Positions 33,925-43,154 of a stretch of 64,000 nucleotides of DNA are shown one piece after another. A program made the position numbers and the translations under genes. Under the pieces are notes generated by a model. It did not search any database. It was not told where the DNA came from and saw only the letters and a program-made list of their open reading frames with translations. Source of the stretch: Benincasa hispida (lineage: Eukaryota > Streptophyta > Magnoliopsida > Cucurbitales > Cucurbitaceae); assembly GCF_009727055.1 (NCBI RefSeq), contig NC_052359.1, positions 22,309,500 to 22,373,499 of the forward strand. Direction: 5' to 3'. Within the stretch, counting starts at the first letter, position 1, and each line of letters opens with the position of its first letter.

Positions 33925-34016
33925 ATAGGTCCAGGTTTGAAATGAAATGTGTCATGCTACAAATGTATCAGACCACATGACGGTTTGGCGGTGCCTGCAT
34001 CGAAGACCTTCATGCT
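33925..34016 (+). pseudogene. Gag of element G, part 2 of 3
   Basis: Only 92 bases, but the frame reads RSRFEMKCVMLQMYQTT, a stop, then RFGGACIEDLHA. It matches R1 gag (SRFEMKSVMLQMIQAA, FGGRRGEDPHAH) and joins part 1 (17942) to part 3 (52877). It is left between the insertions of C and F. It proves that both elements entered the same gag exon about 90 bases apart. Confidence 0.9.
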
Positions 34017-35298
34017 TAATTTTGAGCAATTTGAGCTAATTTGAGTAGCTGGGCTTCAAAAGGACGTGAAAGGACGAAAATACCCTTGGATGTAGTGTTG
34101 TAAAGCTCAACCAAGCGTTGTACAATGCTACAAGGCAGTAGCCTCCACAATGCTAGAAAACAGGGCAGCGATGCAATGCTCCGATTTTTTATGGAGGCAA
34201 TACAGCGCACGCGCAAGCAAGCATTGCGATAGCATCGTAACGCTACGCCCCAATGTTGCGATAAGCTGGAGACAAGCATTATCATTGCAATGCTGCAGCA
34301 CCGAGTTTATATTCTTTTCTTCATTTTAAGGCAAGAGAATCAACCCTCAATCAATTCCTAAGCCGATTTCTTCATCTTCTTACCTCTCCCACTTGTAATT
34401 TTCTTTAATTTCTTCCTTTCTCTCATGTAATTAGTGGAGATGAAGCCCATGTTTGTCTTCTTCATCCTATGGGAAGGTAAGTTCTAGGTTTTCTCCAGTT
34501 TAGGCGATTTTGGATTGAACTCTTTGTAATTTTGGGAGGTTTATTTGAATACAATTTTATATATCTTGATTATGAGTTTTCTTTCTGATTGAATCGCTTT
34601 GTAGTCATATTATCTCTTGATTGTCTGAAAAACAACTTGGGATTCTATGATTGAATGCTTGTAAGATTGGCTTGTAATATGTGAGATATTGGTTTCTAAG
34701 AAGTGAAAGGTTAGATAGGCTTACGATTTGTTGTCTATAACGAATAGTATTGTTTCTATTGACCTAGGGAAACTATATTGAATGTTTTCCTAGACGATGG
34801 AAACTAAATATTCATCCTAGTGTAAGCTCTAGAGCATATTGTGGTTAGGTAAATGTGTTTAGTATGGATTCGTCTAGCATGTTTAGCTAATTAGGTATTT
34901 AGGACTATTGGTTGGATGTCCAATCAATTGAGCTAGGCATAATTAAGAACCACAAGATTGCATTTGAATAATTCGATGAACAAGATTATATTGAGTCATT
35001 CCGATATTCATCCTCTAAATTGGAACATCTCGGTTGGTTGCATTTCTATCTTTTATTTTCTTGCACTTTATTTATTTTACGCATTTCAATTTCCAATCCA
35101 CATCAAATCCCCTCCCCCAGCTCATTTTACCACTTTAGCTAAAAATGAGCTTCAATGAACTAATCTTCTGTGCTTCCCTATGGTTCAACCCCGAATTTGC
35201 CGCTTGTACTACCAGTTAGTATAAGTAGTTCGTTTGATGATTTATAAGTATTATTCGTCTGGAAAGGGTTTATGGGCAACGATAAACCTTGATACTCA
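34017..35298 (+). repeat. 5' LTR of element F, 5'-truncated
   Basis: Aligns with the 3' LTR from about 48160 on (GGCTTCAAAAGGACGTGAAAGG against AAGCTTCAAAAGGATGTG) and lacks roughly the first 100 bases including the terminal TG. It contains the GCATTGCGATAGC-type word array at 34105-34300. The right end GATACTCA adjoins the PBS. Confidence 0.82.
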
Positions 35299-35315
35299 GC
35301 AACTGTTGTCAGGGA
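35298..35315 (+). other. Decayed primer-binding site (element F)
   Basis: AGCAACTGTTGTCAGGGA at the LTR edge, recognisable as tRNA-Asp PBS from position and from GTTG..AGGGA, with about six changes, most of them transitions. Confidence 0.6.
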
Positions 35316-35389
35316 AGCCAATTAGTTCTTCTTAGTTAGCTTTTAGTTAAAGTTTCTTTTTCTTTGATTTGTTTCCTTTTTTGTGTCAG

Positions 35390-35818
35390 TTAAGCATAAC
35401 AGGATTTCAAAATCAATCTTGGACGCCCAGAAGCCGAGTTGCAGGTCTTGACGACGAGGTAAGTGGCCTTGACCGCCACATTGCCAAGTTGATTGCCTTG
35501 GTTGGTCACATGACGGAGTAGAGTTCACAGCAAGCGGAGGCAGTAGGCCCGAGTTTGCAGTGGATCCCAGAACCATGTGGATTCATCGAGGAAGGGTATT
35601 ATGGTCATTTGGACTACGAGTCTCATCATCCTAGATAGGAGGAGTCTATTGACCATGGACACTCAGGATGGCAGTAGAGTTTGGATGACTGAGATTTAAC
35701 AGCACCACACCAGTCAATTCATGCTCAATCTTTAGGGTCAGGTAAGTCTTTAGAGGTTTTGGTTATGGAGCTTGTCGACAATACTTTTGAGCTTCAGCAG
35801 GACAATCTCCGTAGGCAG
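35390..35818 (+). pseudogene. Gag C-terminal remnant of element F
   Basis: One frame with several stops reads QNQSWTPRSRVAGLDDEVSG, an acidic/aromatic stretch, and SLEVLVMELVDNTFELQQDN. The last block is the counterpart of SLEAIVKSLADNSFKF in C and of SMSLEDVVKSLAGHSLKFQQ in B: the helical segment after the zinc knuckle. Neither capsid nor knuckle precedes it. It is cut at 35818 by element D and continues weakly at 45901. Confidence 0.6.
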
Positions 35819-36547
35819 TGTTAGACCTCCTCCCTAGTCTTATCACCCAGACTGGAAGACGATGTGAAGATAACCAATACCACCCTTTTGTGGCATCACT
35901 ATCCGACCCCGTCAGCTTGATAACTAGGTTGCTATAACTAAATAAAAATATGAATAACTAGACATGTTGTTTTATATGTTTTTAATTAATGACTTCCAAT
36001 TAACATGATCCAAGTCCTTCCTTGTGTGATAAAATTAATTCAGACCTCTGGTGGTCCTCCCAACCGATCTGCTTTCGCAACTTAGGGAGGGGAAAGAAAT
36101 CAAAACATAGAAAATGTGAGCTATAAGCCCAATGAGTGGTGCCTTTAACTTTAGAAATTCTTTATAGGGAAATACAATTCCAGAACAAGTACAAATCACA
36201 AATAATAAATGTAACCTCCCCAGCCTACCAGCTGGATATTCCTAGCATGATCATGTAATCCTAACCCTTGGGTGTTTTCTGCCCTATAACATGCAATGAC
36301 CGATGTGGAAACAATCTTAGTACCCTATAACCCGTCGAATGTGCACTTGTCGACATTTCTTGCTAGACATGTTTGGTTACACTGACAATCCCAGCCAGAT
36401 ACCCTGGCAATCCCAGCGAAGCAACCACAAAGCATGCTAACAATATACTGGGTAAAAGTCCAGTTCCCAATACAACTACTCATGCATTATACAAATACAA
36501 CAACAACAAATCCAGACGAAATATCTTTCCTAATCATGCCAACATTT

Positions 36548-36601
36548 TACATATATCCTATATATATATATATATCATTCATATATATATATATATATAA
36601 A
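36548..36601. repeat. AT dinucleotide microsatellite
   Basis: Two (TA)n blocks separated by CATTC, matched in the other D LTR at about 43888-43934 with a different repeat number. Confidence 0.8.
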
Positions 36602-37233
36602 TCAATTATACAAACAATAGAGTTACCATTCACAGTTTCTCCTGTAAGAATTCTTTTAGGCCGCTCCTTGTCTAGCTCCTTGGATTCCTCCTTTTCCACG
36701 AATTTCAAATTAATTCATTATTTCTTCAATAATCTTAACTTATTCACAAATAACCTTAAAAATAATAATAACCAGCTTACCCAATTAAAACAACACAAAG
36801 ATAGGTTGAGTTATTCCAAAATAGCTTCTTATTGGTTATTTTGACACTTTGAGAGGCGTTGGGTGGCAGGGGGATGCATCGGAGCACGCAGATGGGCAGA
36901 GGGATGCATTGAGTGGTCGTTCCTGCATAGACAGCAGTGGGTGCCTAGGTGCGCGTCTAGCTGACTGCGTGGGCGATGCGGCCTGCATCCACCTGGTGAG
37001 GCATCCTGCAGAGCATGCTCACTGGGTTGGCGGAAACGCTTGACAAGGCTGCTGGCGAAAACCTATGCGCGCCACTGGACCACTTTACCTCTAATGCAGA
37101 TTTCCTCCTCCTCAGCACTTCAAACGTAGTAGCAACCCGATATCCCTCACTATACTTCTCTCCAAATATTTTCACTCTGATTTCACCCAAATGGCCTGAG
37201 TGAGTTGTGAGAGTTCTTCATCCCAAGCCCCCC

Positions 37234-37241
37234 TATTTATA
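37234..37241 (-). promoter_or_regulatory. TATA box in D 3' LTR
   Basis: Minus strand TATAAATA in GCCTATAAATAGGGGGG. It lies in the segment that is deleted from the 5' LTR at about 44470. Confidence 0.55.
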
Positions 37242-37608
37242 GGCGTCCAAAATATCCCTCAACCCGACACCTCCTGCTTGGCTGCATGGCCAGTCGTCTT
37301 CTCCTCTTGTTGCCAATGCAACCCCTTGCCACGACGACACTGAAGTGTCTTGCTTTCCCTTAGCCAATGCACAAGTCTCTCCTTGCACGCATCCTCAGCC
37401 ATCCACTTCATTTGCATGAGATCTAAGATTTCCTCAGCTTGCCACATGTCCAGACGAGTGGGTCTGTCCGATTGTCCTCTAAGCTCTACCTCATTAATGC
37501 ATCACCCTTTAACTTGGTCGCATGCTTGCTTAGTCGTAGGCTTTAACCTTATCAGCCCATAGGTCTCTTATCAACGCACCATCTACATCGTACTAACTCT
37601 TAAGATAT

Positions 37609-37806
37609 CGCCAGTCCTTTCTTGGCAGCATATCTTTCTTCTCTTGCCTGGCTTACTCTTGGCATACGAGCTCTACTAGGCCTATGACCTGTCTCTTATA
37701 CACATCTAGATGTGTATAAGAGACAGCGCCAGTCCTTTCTTGGCAGCATATCTTTCTTCTCTTGCCTGGCTTACTCTTGGCATACGAGCTCTACTAGGCC
37801 TATGAC
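37609..37806. repeat. Artificial 80-bp duplication around adapter 1
   Basis: 37609-37688 and 37727-37806 are identical 80-base copies on either side of the 38-base adapter. The other D LTR has a single copy of this sequence (about 44553-44633). This is the signature of a mate-pair read joined into the assembly. Confidence 0.9.
37689..37726. other. Nextera mate-pair junction adapter (contaminant), copy 1
   Basis: CTGTCTCTTATACACATCT followed directly by its reverse complement AGATGTGTATAAGAGACAG: two Tn5 mosaic ends head to head, which is the Illumina Nextera mate-pair circularisation junction. It is not plant sequence. It also creates a spurious reading frame starting MYKRQRQ. Confidence 0.97.
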
Positions 37807-37898
37807 TCTCGAAATCCTCCAACACATAGCGCTTGCTCCAACCTCGTCCTATGCGCCCATATGCCCTAAGATATCATTGGTGCATAGTGTATTACCAA

Positions 37899-38044
37899 CG
37901 CATACCAACTCTTAGGTCAAACTAAGTCTCACCATCTACATCTGTCTCTTATACACATCTAGATGTGTATAAGAGACAGCGCATACCAACTCTTAGGTCA
38001 AACTAAGTCTCACCATCTACATCGTACTAACTCTTAAGATATCG
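37899..38044. repeat. Artificial duplications around adapter 2
   Basis: 37899-37941 and 37980-38022 are identical 43-base copies flanking the second adapter. 38013-38044 then repeats 37580-37611. In the other LTR the sequence after the matching point is different and longer, so this is a collapsed join. Confidence 0.85.
37942..37979. other. Nextera mate-pair junction adapter (contaminant), copy 2
   Basis: Same 38-base double mosaic end as at 37689-37726, exact. Confidence 0.97.
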
Positions 38045-38622
38045 CCCCCCGCCTGTGCCTAACGCATCGTCTAGTGTCGATGCTTATCATCTGAAGTGTC
38101 CAAGCTCATCGTTTAGCGCTATCGTCTAGTGCTATCATTTAGCGCTGTATGCATCTATTCGATCGTTCGCGCGCATGACTCCAATAAACAACGCCTTGCA
38201 CATACTAGTCAACACACATGCCCAGCCTCAACACCATACGCCTTGTGCTCACTATCTTGCCCTTTCGCTCTTTCTCCCACATCATCTCATCATCCCCACA
38301 CATGGGCAATCTTTGGCAGCATCTCTTGCCAATGCTTTGGCCAACATGAGTCCACACCTCGTAAGCTTAACACATAACCTTTACAACAAAGTTTTATTAA
38401 AGTCTCATGCGTTGACGTTTCCTAATACCAAACACATGGTTTCTTTTTTGACTTCATGCTTAGCCAAGCACTTACTAGTTAAAGCTTATCTCAAAGCTAT
38501 TCGAAGAAAATCTATTCAATATTTAGAATTTTCCTTTTTCTCAATCGTAAGATTTAACTGATACTTAGTTAATTTCCTTAATGTCATGCTTAAGTAGGAA
38601 GAATTGAGATTCGGGTTTCACA

Positions 38623-38640
38623 TTTACCGTCTCCTTAAAG
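38623..38640 (-). other. Polypurine tract of element D
   Basis: Minus strand CTTTAAGGAGACGGTAAA directly before the 3' LTR start TGTGAAACCC. It is preceded by GACGAAATTTTC, a sequence common at the 3' end of plant chromoviruses. Confidence 0.7.
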
Positions 38641-38683
38641 AAAATTTCGTCTTCAAAATTTAATGAACATCCATAACACAACC

Positions 38684-38717
38684 TATATATCGGCTTTATT
38701 TATATATCGGCTTTATT
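38684..38717. repeat. 17-bp tandem duplication
   Basis: TATATATCGGCTTTATT twice in direct order, in the 3' untranslated segment between gag and LTR of element D. Confidence 0.85.
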
Positions 38718-38757
38718 TGATTTTCACAGTTTTAATTACAGAGAGTTGTCTTATGCG

Positions 38758-41700
38758 CTAGTCTTCTACAACTTTACCCTTGTTTCTTCTGACGTCAGGC
38801 ATGTCGTCATTTTGATTTAGGCCATATAGTTGTCCCAGGGTTTGTTTCCCTTCCTCATATTTTCTACCTCCACTACCACGTCCTTTGCCGGATTTCAAAG
38901 GTCCTGCTCCTTGGTTGACGGTTTGTGATATGCCTCCACCCGCATGACCCATCCCTTGGGGACCTTCTCTTTTAAAATGTCCCGGTTCTCTGCATTTGTA
39001 GCAACTACGTACTTGAGCTAGTTTCGGGCACCTCCCCCAATGGTGTTTATTACATACTGAACACCTGGGTCTTTGCTTTGTACTTGCTACAGATTCCTTC
39101 GTTTGACTTGCTCCTCCCAAGCCTGGTCTAGCTCTCGCGGCTCCCTTTCGCTTAAACAAATATTTATTCTCAACACCCGGAGTAAAATTTCTACTCCATT
39201 CCTTATTCCTTTTATTCCTCAATGGGCTACCTTTAAGTCCTTCTGACGCCAGGCTTCTTTCTACCCTTATGACAGTCTCCACTAATCCGAAAAAGTCTAC
39301 CCATGTAGCACTTGCCGTCACGGGGTCCTGATTTCTCTTTTTAACCCATCTTCGAACCTCTTGCATCGTTCTCTTTGAAGGAACTCTTAAATAAGAGCAT
39401 CCATGAGTGTGTTCAGACCTTTCCTATTTCATTGTGATAGAATTACCATATGCACATTCTAACAAACAGGTATGCAATTTAATACTAATTATAGAAATGT
39501 TTTGACAAATAAATAACAATAGATTGAGTAAACGTACTAGTTGAAGACTATCTTCACATGAACTCAATCAAGCGGAAGCGACTCCTCTACAATCCAAATT
39601 GCCAGCAATCAGTTGGCTACCAGCAGCACGATCGTCTACACGAATGACAGCGCACGAACAAGCAAGAATGGGGATGACACCACCACTTGGAGTCCTTGTT
39701 ATTCTTGGAGTGAGAATCCAAAGAGTGGTCTTTGATAGAATTCGTAAAGGAAGAAGGAAAGGGACGATCGTGTAGAACGACAAACAAGTGGGAGAGAGCT
39801 ATAGTATAGCGGGTGCTTGTCGCTTAGAGAAAGGTACATGATCATGTAGGTTTTACTAAGCGATCGTTTGGTAAAGAGTAAGCGATTGTTTAGAAAACTC
39901 GGTGTGCTAAGCGATCGTTTAGAGAAACTGAGCGATTTTTTAGAGAACGCGTGCGATTGTTTAGTACGTTGGTGTGCGATCGTTTAGGTGATAAGGTGCT
40001 ATCGTATAGGGTTTCAACTAAGAGATCGTGACGTTTTCACACCGTGAGCGATTTTTTCGAACCCTTTGCAAAATGAAACCAAATTTCATTTTATTCTTTA
40101 GTTACAATAATCGAAATTGATTTTCCTACTAACGCACGATTCAGGAGAAATTTTCGGCCAATTATCACATAACCAACCAATTAATTAATAAATTAATATA
40201 ATCATATTCTATTATTAACCTATAGTTTGATCTCATATATCTACTATAGTAATTTCTCCTCTACTTGATATAAATCATATTTATATCTAATTTCCTCCAA
40301 AATAATGTATCTCATACATTTAGTCAATTATATCATATATAATTAACCACTTTTCAATTTGAACATTTCAAACTGACCCAAAAACTGATTCTCGACTTTA
40401 TCCAAGCTACCTAGGGGACCTTATGGACCTGTGGCTCGAAGCTCCAATGGTACGTGAATAGTTGACTAAACTCTTTAGCCACAAGATCCACCATCCGTTA
40501 ACTACCAGGCATTCAACTAAAGACCAACAGCTGAACTCTTCTTACCACAGATATATTTTTGTGTCCATCAGATATAACCAATCATGAGTACATTGACCCT
40601 ACACAGATGCTCATAAGTACAGTTTGGCCAATTTACCGTTTTGCCCCTATTGTTACATCTCACTTTCTAAGTACCATTGATTCCTCTAATGAACAATATA
40701 ACATAGTCCAACTATGTGTGAACACCTCTCGGGGCAAGAGAAGGAGTGTGGTGCCACATTGTTCAAGCCCTGAAATCAGCCCTTAAGGGAGCTACCTATC
40801 TACTTGCCCCTGCTTCAGAGAAGGAGTGAATTCCATCTTGTGTAGCTGAGTTCCCAGCTCCCAAATAAGATGAATCCCCAAAATGGTAGGTTTAAATCGG
40901 CGACCTAGCCACTCGCACCCCTACAAATCAAAGGACCGCCCTCAATGGCAGGAGTTCCCAACTCACTCAAGATTGAGGTCATGTTACCTATGGTCATCCT
41001 AGTGAAGTGAAGTCTCTGTCATGAACGGTGTTATATAACGAGACATTAACACTTCGTGGTTAAGTCTTATACAAACTCTTTGTATAGCAGCATCCGTAGT
41101 GTTACCTGGATAAGGTTTCCCTTCTATATCCATATAGTACAGACCATTTTGGTTATCACTTAAGACATGATCCACTTGTATGTCCCCACATACATGCTTA
41201 AGTTACATCCAGATAACCAGGAATTTTATGTTTATTGGTTTGTGGTAAAGCAAATAAAATAAACAGCTGAGCAAAATCAAGAAGTGAAGTAAAATATCAT
41301 ATATTATACAAGCGTTCGTACAAAATGTTTACAAACTACAGGACACGAGACTTTAGGGCATCAACACCAACACTCTCTCATCCTCAATGATACTAAAGGC
41401 ATACCTTGAAAGTTCGGTATATTTTATATCGTATTCTGCTACAATCATATTTCCCTGTATGAGCTGTAGGAATTCGTCTCGTTTCGTATCACAATACGAT
41501 CAATTATAAAATTTTTCATTGAACATTTCACGAAATTCTTCCCAGTTGGGTTCTCCTTTTCCTCTTCTCCTATTTCTTAGTACCTTCCACCATTCTTTTG
41601 CCTATTTTTGTAGTAGGAAAGTTGGAAGGTTGACCTTTCTATCTTCAGGGAATCTCATCACGTTAAAGCATTTCTCTAACTGATTAATCCATGTTTTTGC

Positions 41701-41832
41701 GTCTGTAGGGTTCGTCATCCCTTCAAACATTATGGCCCCCAATGACCTCAACCGCTCTATCCCATATTTCTTTTCAGGATCAAGTTGTAGGGTTTCTAGG
41801 CTTTCTTGTAGCCTGTGAGCAAATCTATTCAT
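38758..41832 (-). pseudogene. Gag of element D, split by a solo LTR
   Basis: The ATG at 41830-41832 (minus) opens MNRFAHRLQESLETL, then FEGMTNPTDAKTWINQLEKC and KVNLPTFLLQK, a stop (TAG at about 41600), EWWKVLRN, WEEFREMFNEKF, DEFLQLIQGNMIVAEYD and YTELSRYAF. At 41377 the S solo LTR starts, and the frame resumes at about 39375 (RCKRFEDGLKREIRT). The C-terminus has CSVCNKHHWGRC and CYKCREPGHFKREGP, where the last knuckle Cys has become Gly. It ends GKVVED and stops at 38758. Protease would normally follow; it is absent. Arg/Gly-rich between knuckle and end. Capsid and nucleocapsid are of the chromovirus type. Confidence 0.88.
39376..41372 (-). repeat. Solo LTR, family S (copy S1)
   Basis: 1997 bases; plus strand TGAAGGAACTC to CACCAACA. 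Target duplications CTCTT (39371-39375) and CTCTC (41373-41377) differ at one base, and the D gag is colinear across the site. On the minus strand it starts TGTTGGTGTTGATGCCC, resembling the copia LTR E start, hence orientation and probable copia origin. An array of CTAAACGATCG-type words lies at 39805-40020. Confidence 0.9.
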
Positions 41833-42116
41833 TTGCTCATGATCTCCAAGTCTCGCCTAAAGATGACTTGATGTGCCTTCACTCCCTTCCCCTGACTTGT
41901 TATGGTCAGGCTGGCTGCGGCGTTTCCCATTTCTCAACATTTTTTTTCTACAATCAACCACATACATGTTAAGCATATGTTTTAACTACACAATTTATTT
42001 ATTACTAGCAGGGGTTATGTATATACAAAGCATATTTACACTAGATATTATTTACATTCTTCTTCACTTATCTAGTCTTGTTACTGATCCTCAAGAGTTA
42101 GATTTTTAAATCCCAT

Positions 42117-42400
42117 GCCTCATATAAGTCGTTCGTCTCTCTAGGGGCAGTCTTCCTTGACATGCCCAAACTGCTAGCAGAAGAGACAAAATTTGTGGGT
42201 TTCTTCAACACCAAACCTAGATGAAGAGCTCCCATCAAATTCTATGATTATTCTCTAGGGTACCTCTGTCTCGGTGCCTTGTAATGCCTTTGCTATTTGA
42301 GACGAACTTCCTGCTACGTTGATTTTTATTTCTTTATCATAGGTTAACTCGGGCAGGAATCTCTGGTCCCTACGGTCTACGGGATTGTCAAATCAATAAT
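42117..42400 (-). pseudogene. CCHC zinc-knuckle fragment of uncertain origin
   Basis: Minus strand reads RIIIEFDGSSSSRFGVEETH, then KFCLFC, a stop, QFGHVKEDCP: a CX2CX4HX4C pattern with a stop inside. The context before the knuckle resembles the LINE ORF1 type of plant zinc-knuckle protein more than a gypsy Gag, but the fragment is too short to decide. It lies in element D between the PBS and gag, where no coding sequence is expected. Confidence 0.4.
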
Positions 42401-42598
42401 TTAATATTGATAATTAGACATGGAAAGGATAATATTACACATAACTTTATATAAATGTTTAAGAACTTCTTTGAGTAGAAATCTTTTTAGAATTTTAAGT
42501 CTAACATGAAATAATATAGCAACGACTTAGGACCAAAAATTTGGATCTTCGCACTTATTCTAGTTCATTAATTCATGACCATGGTTATTAGTCTCAAT

Positions 42599-42949
42599 TT
42601 ATGGCAAATATATATTTTGATTTGTTGTAGTTGATTTAAAGGTTGTTCTTTTCTCTCTTTGTTTTTTTTTTTCTGAAAAATAGTGACAGTTTTTCCGGAT
42701 GTGGCCATTTTTCCCACAGCCGAAACATATACTGGTCCCTTTTAAACACGAACCTTTATGATCTTTTCTGCATTTCGGACTAACTAAAGTATTGGTGGAT
42801 GTCGATAAGTTCAACTCCGATTTAATAAGGCAAATATCATTAAGTTCAAGATTTGATCTATGGTCATCGTTGCAGATCGCCTCCAATGGTTGAGATGTTT
42901 GCCACCTCCAGGGTCGTTCCTTGGATTCATTTCCTACATTGAAAGTCAA
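42599..42949 (-). pseudogene. Second, divergent Gag C-terminus (nucleocapsid) in element D
   Basis: Open frame of 116 codons with SPKCRKDHKGSC, then ICFGCGKNGHIRKNC, a complete CX2CX4HX4C knuckle preceded by the CxxC-like His/Cys motif found in gypsy Gags, and a Lys/Arg-rich tail. It is upstream of the real capsid start of D, so it cannot be the same Gag. Either D is a recombinant of two elements, or a fragment of another gypsy element was inserted near its 5' end. Confidence 0.6.
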
Positions 42950-43141
42950 TTAGATTATTTACTAGATTAACTTTTTATTTTCCCTCAGGATCTCCAATAC
43001 CCCTTTTTACCTAAGCTTTCTATGAGATAGCCAAAACTTCCCACAGTATTATTTCCTAATACCAACTAGGTATCAAATTATCCTTAGGTTCTATGTAAAC
43101 CTCGCTCACCACTACTTCCCAAGGTTTTTCGTAAACCATTA

Positions 43142-43152
43142 CTTTGATACCA
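43142..43152 (-). other. Primer-binding site, initiator tRNA-Met type (element D)
   Basis: Minus strand TGGTATCAAAG, two bases from the 5' LTR, against TGGTATCAGAG complementary to plant initiator tRNA-Met (one mismatch). It sets D on the minus strand and separates it from the tRNA-Asp-primed elements around it. Confidence 0.75.
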
Positions 43153-43154
43153 TC

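Larger units (their letters stand above)
35819..38622 (-). repeat. 3' LTR of element D (contains assembly artefacts)
   Basis: Plus-strand ends TGTTAGACCTCC and CGGGTTTCACA. Colinear with 43155-45900 to about 37130. It then has some 370 bases (about 37135-37505, with a TATA box) absent from the other LTR, then two adapter insertions with duplicated flanks (37609-38044). It lacks the 600 bases or so corresponding to 44760-45345. The region 37.6-38.05 kb should not be trusted. Confidence 0.85.

Noticed and set aside
36373..36844. Overlapping open frames in the D 3' LTR
   Set aside because: LTR sequence with AT microsatellite coding for Tyr/Ile runs; no homology to any protein.
37712..37915. Open frame beginning MYKRQRQ
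   Set aside because: Its start is encoded by the Nextera adapter; a known kind of artefact protein.
39805..40020. CRISPR-like repeat array
   Set aside because: Words are short, degenerate and irregularly spaced, in plant LTRs; no spacer-repeat structure or cas gene.
40559..40786. 75-codon plus-strand frame
   Set aside because: Inside S1 solo LTR; the homologous positions in S2 and S3 are interrupted.
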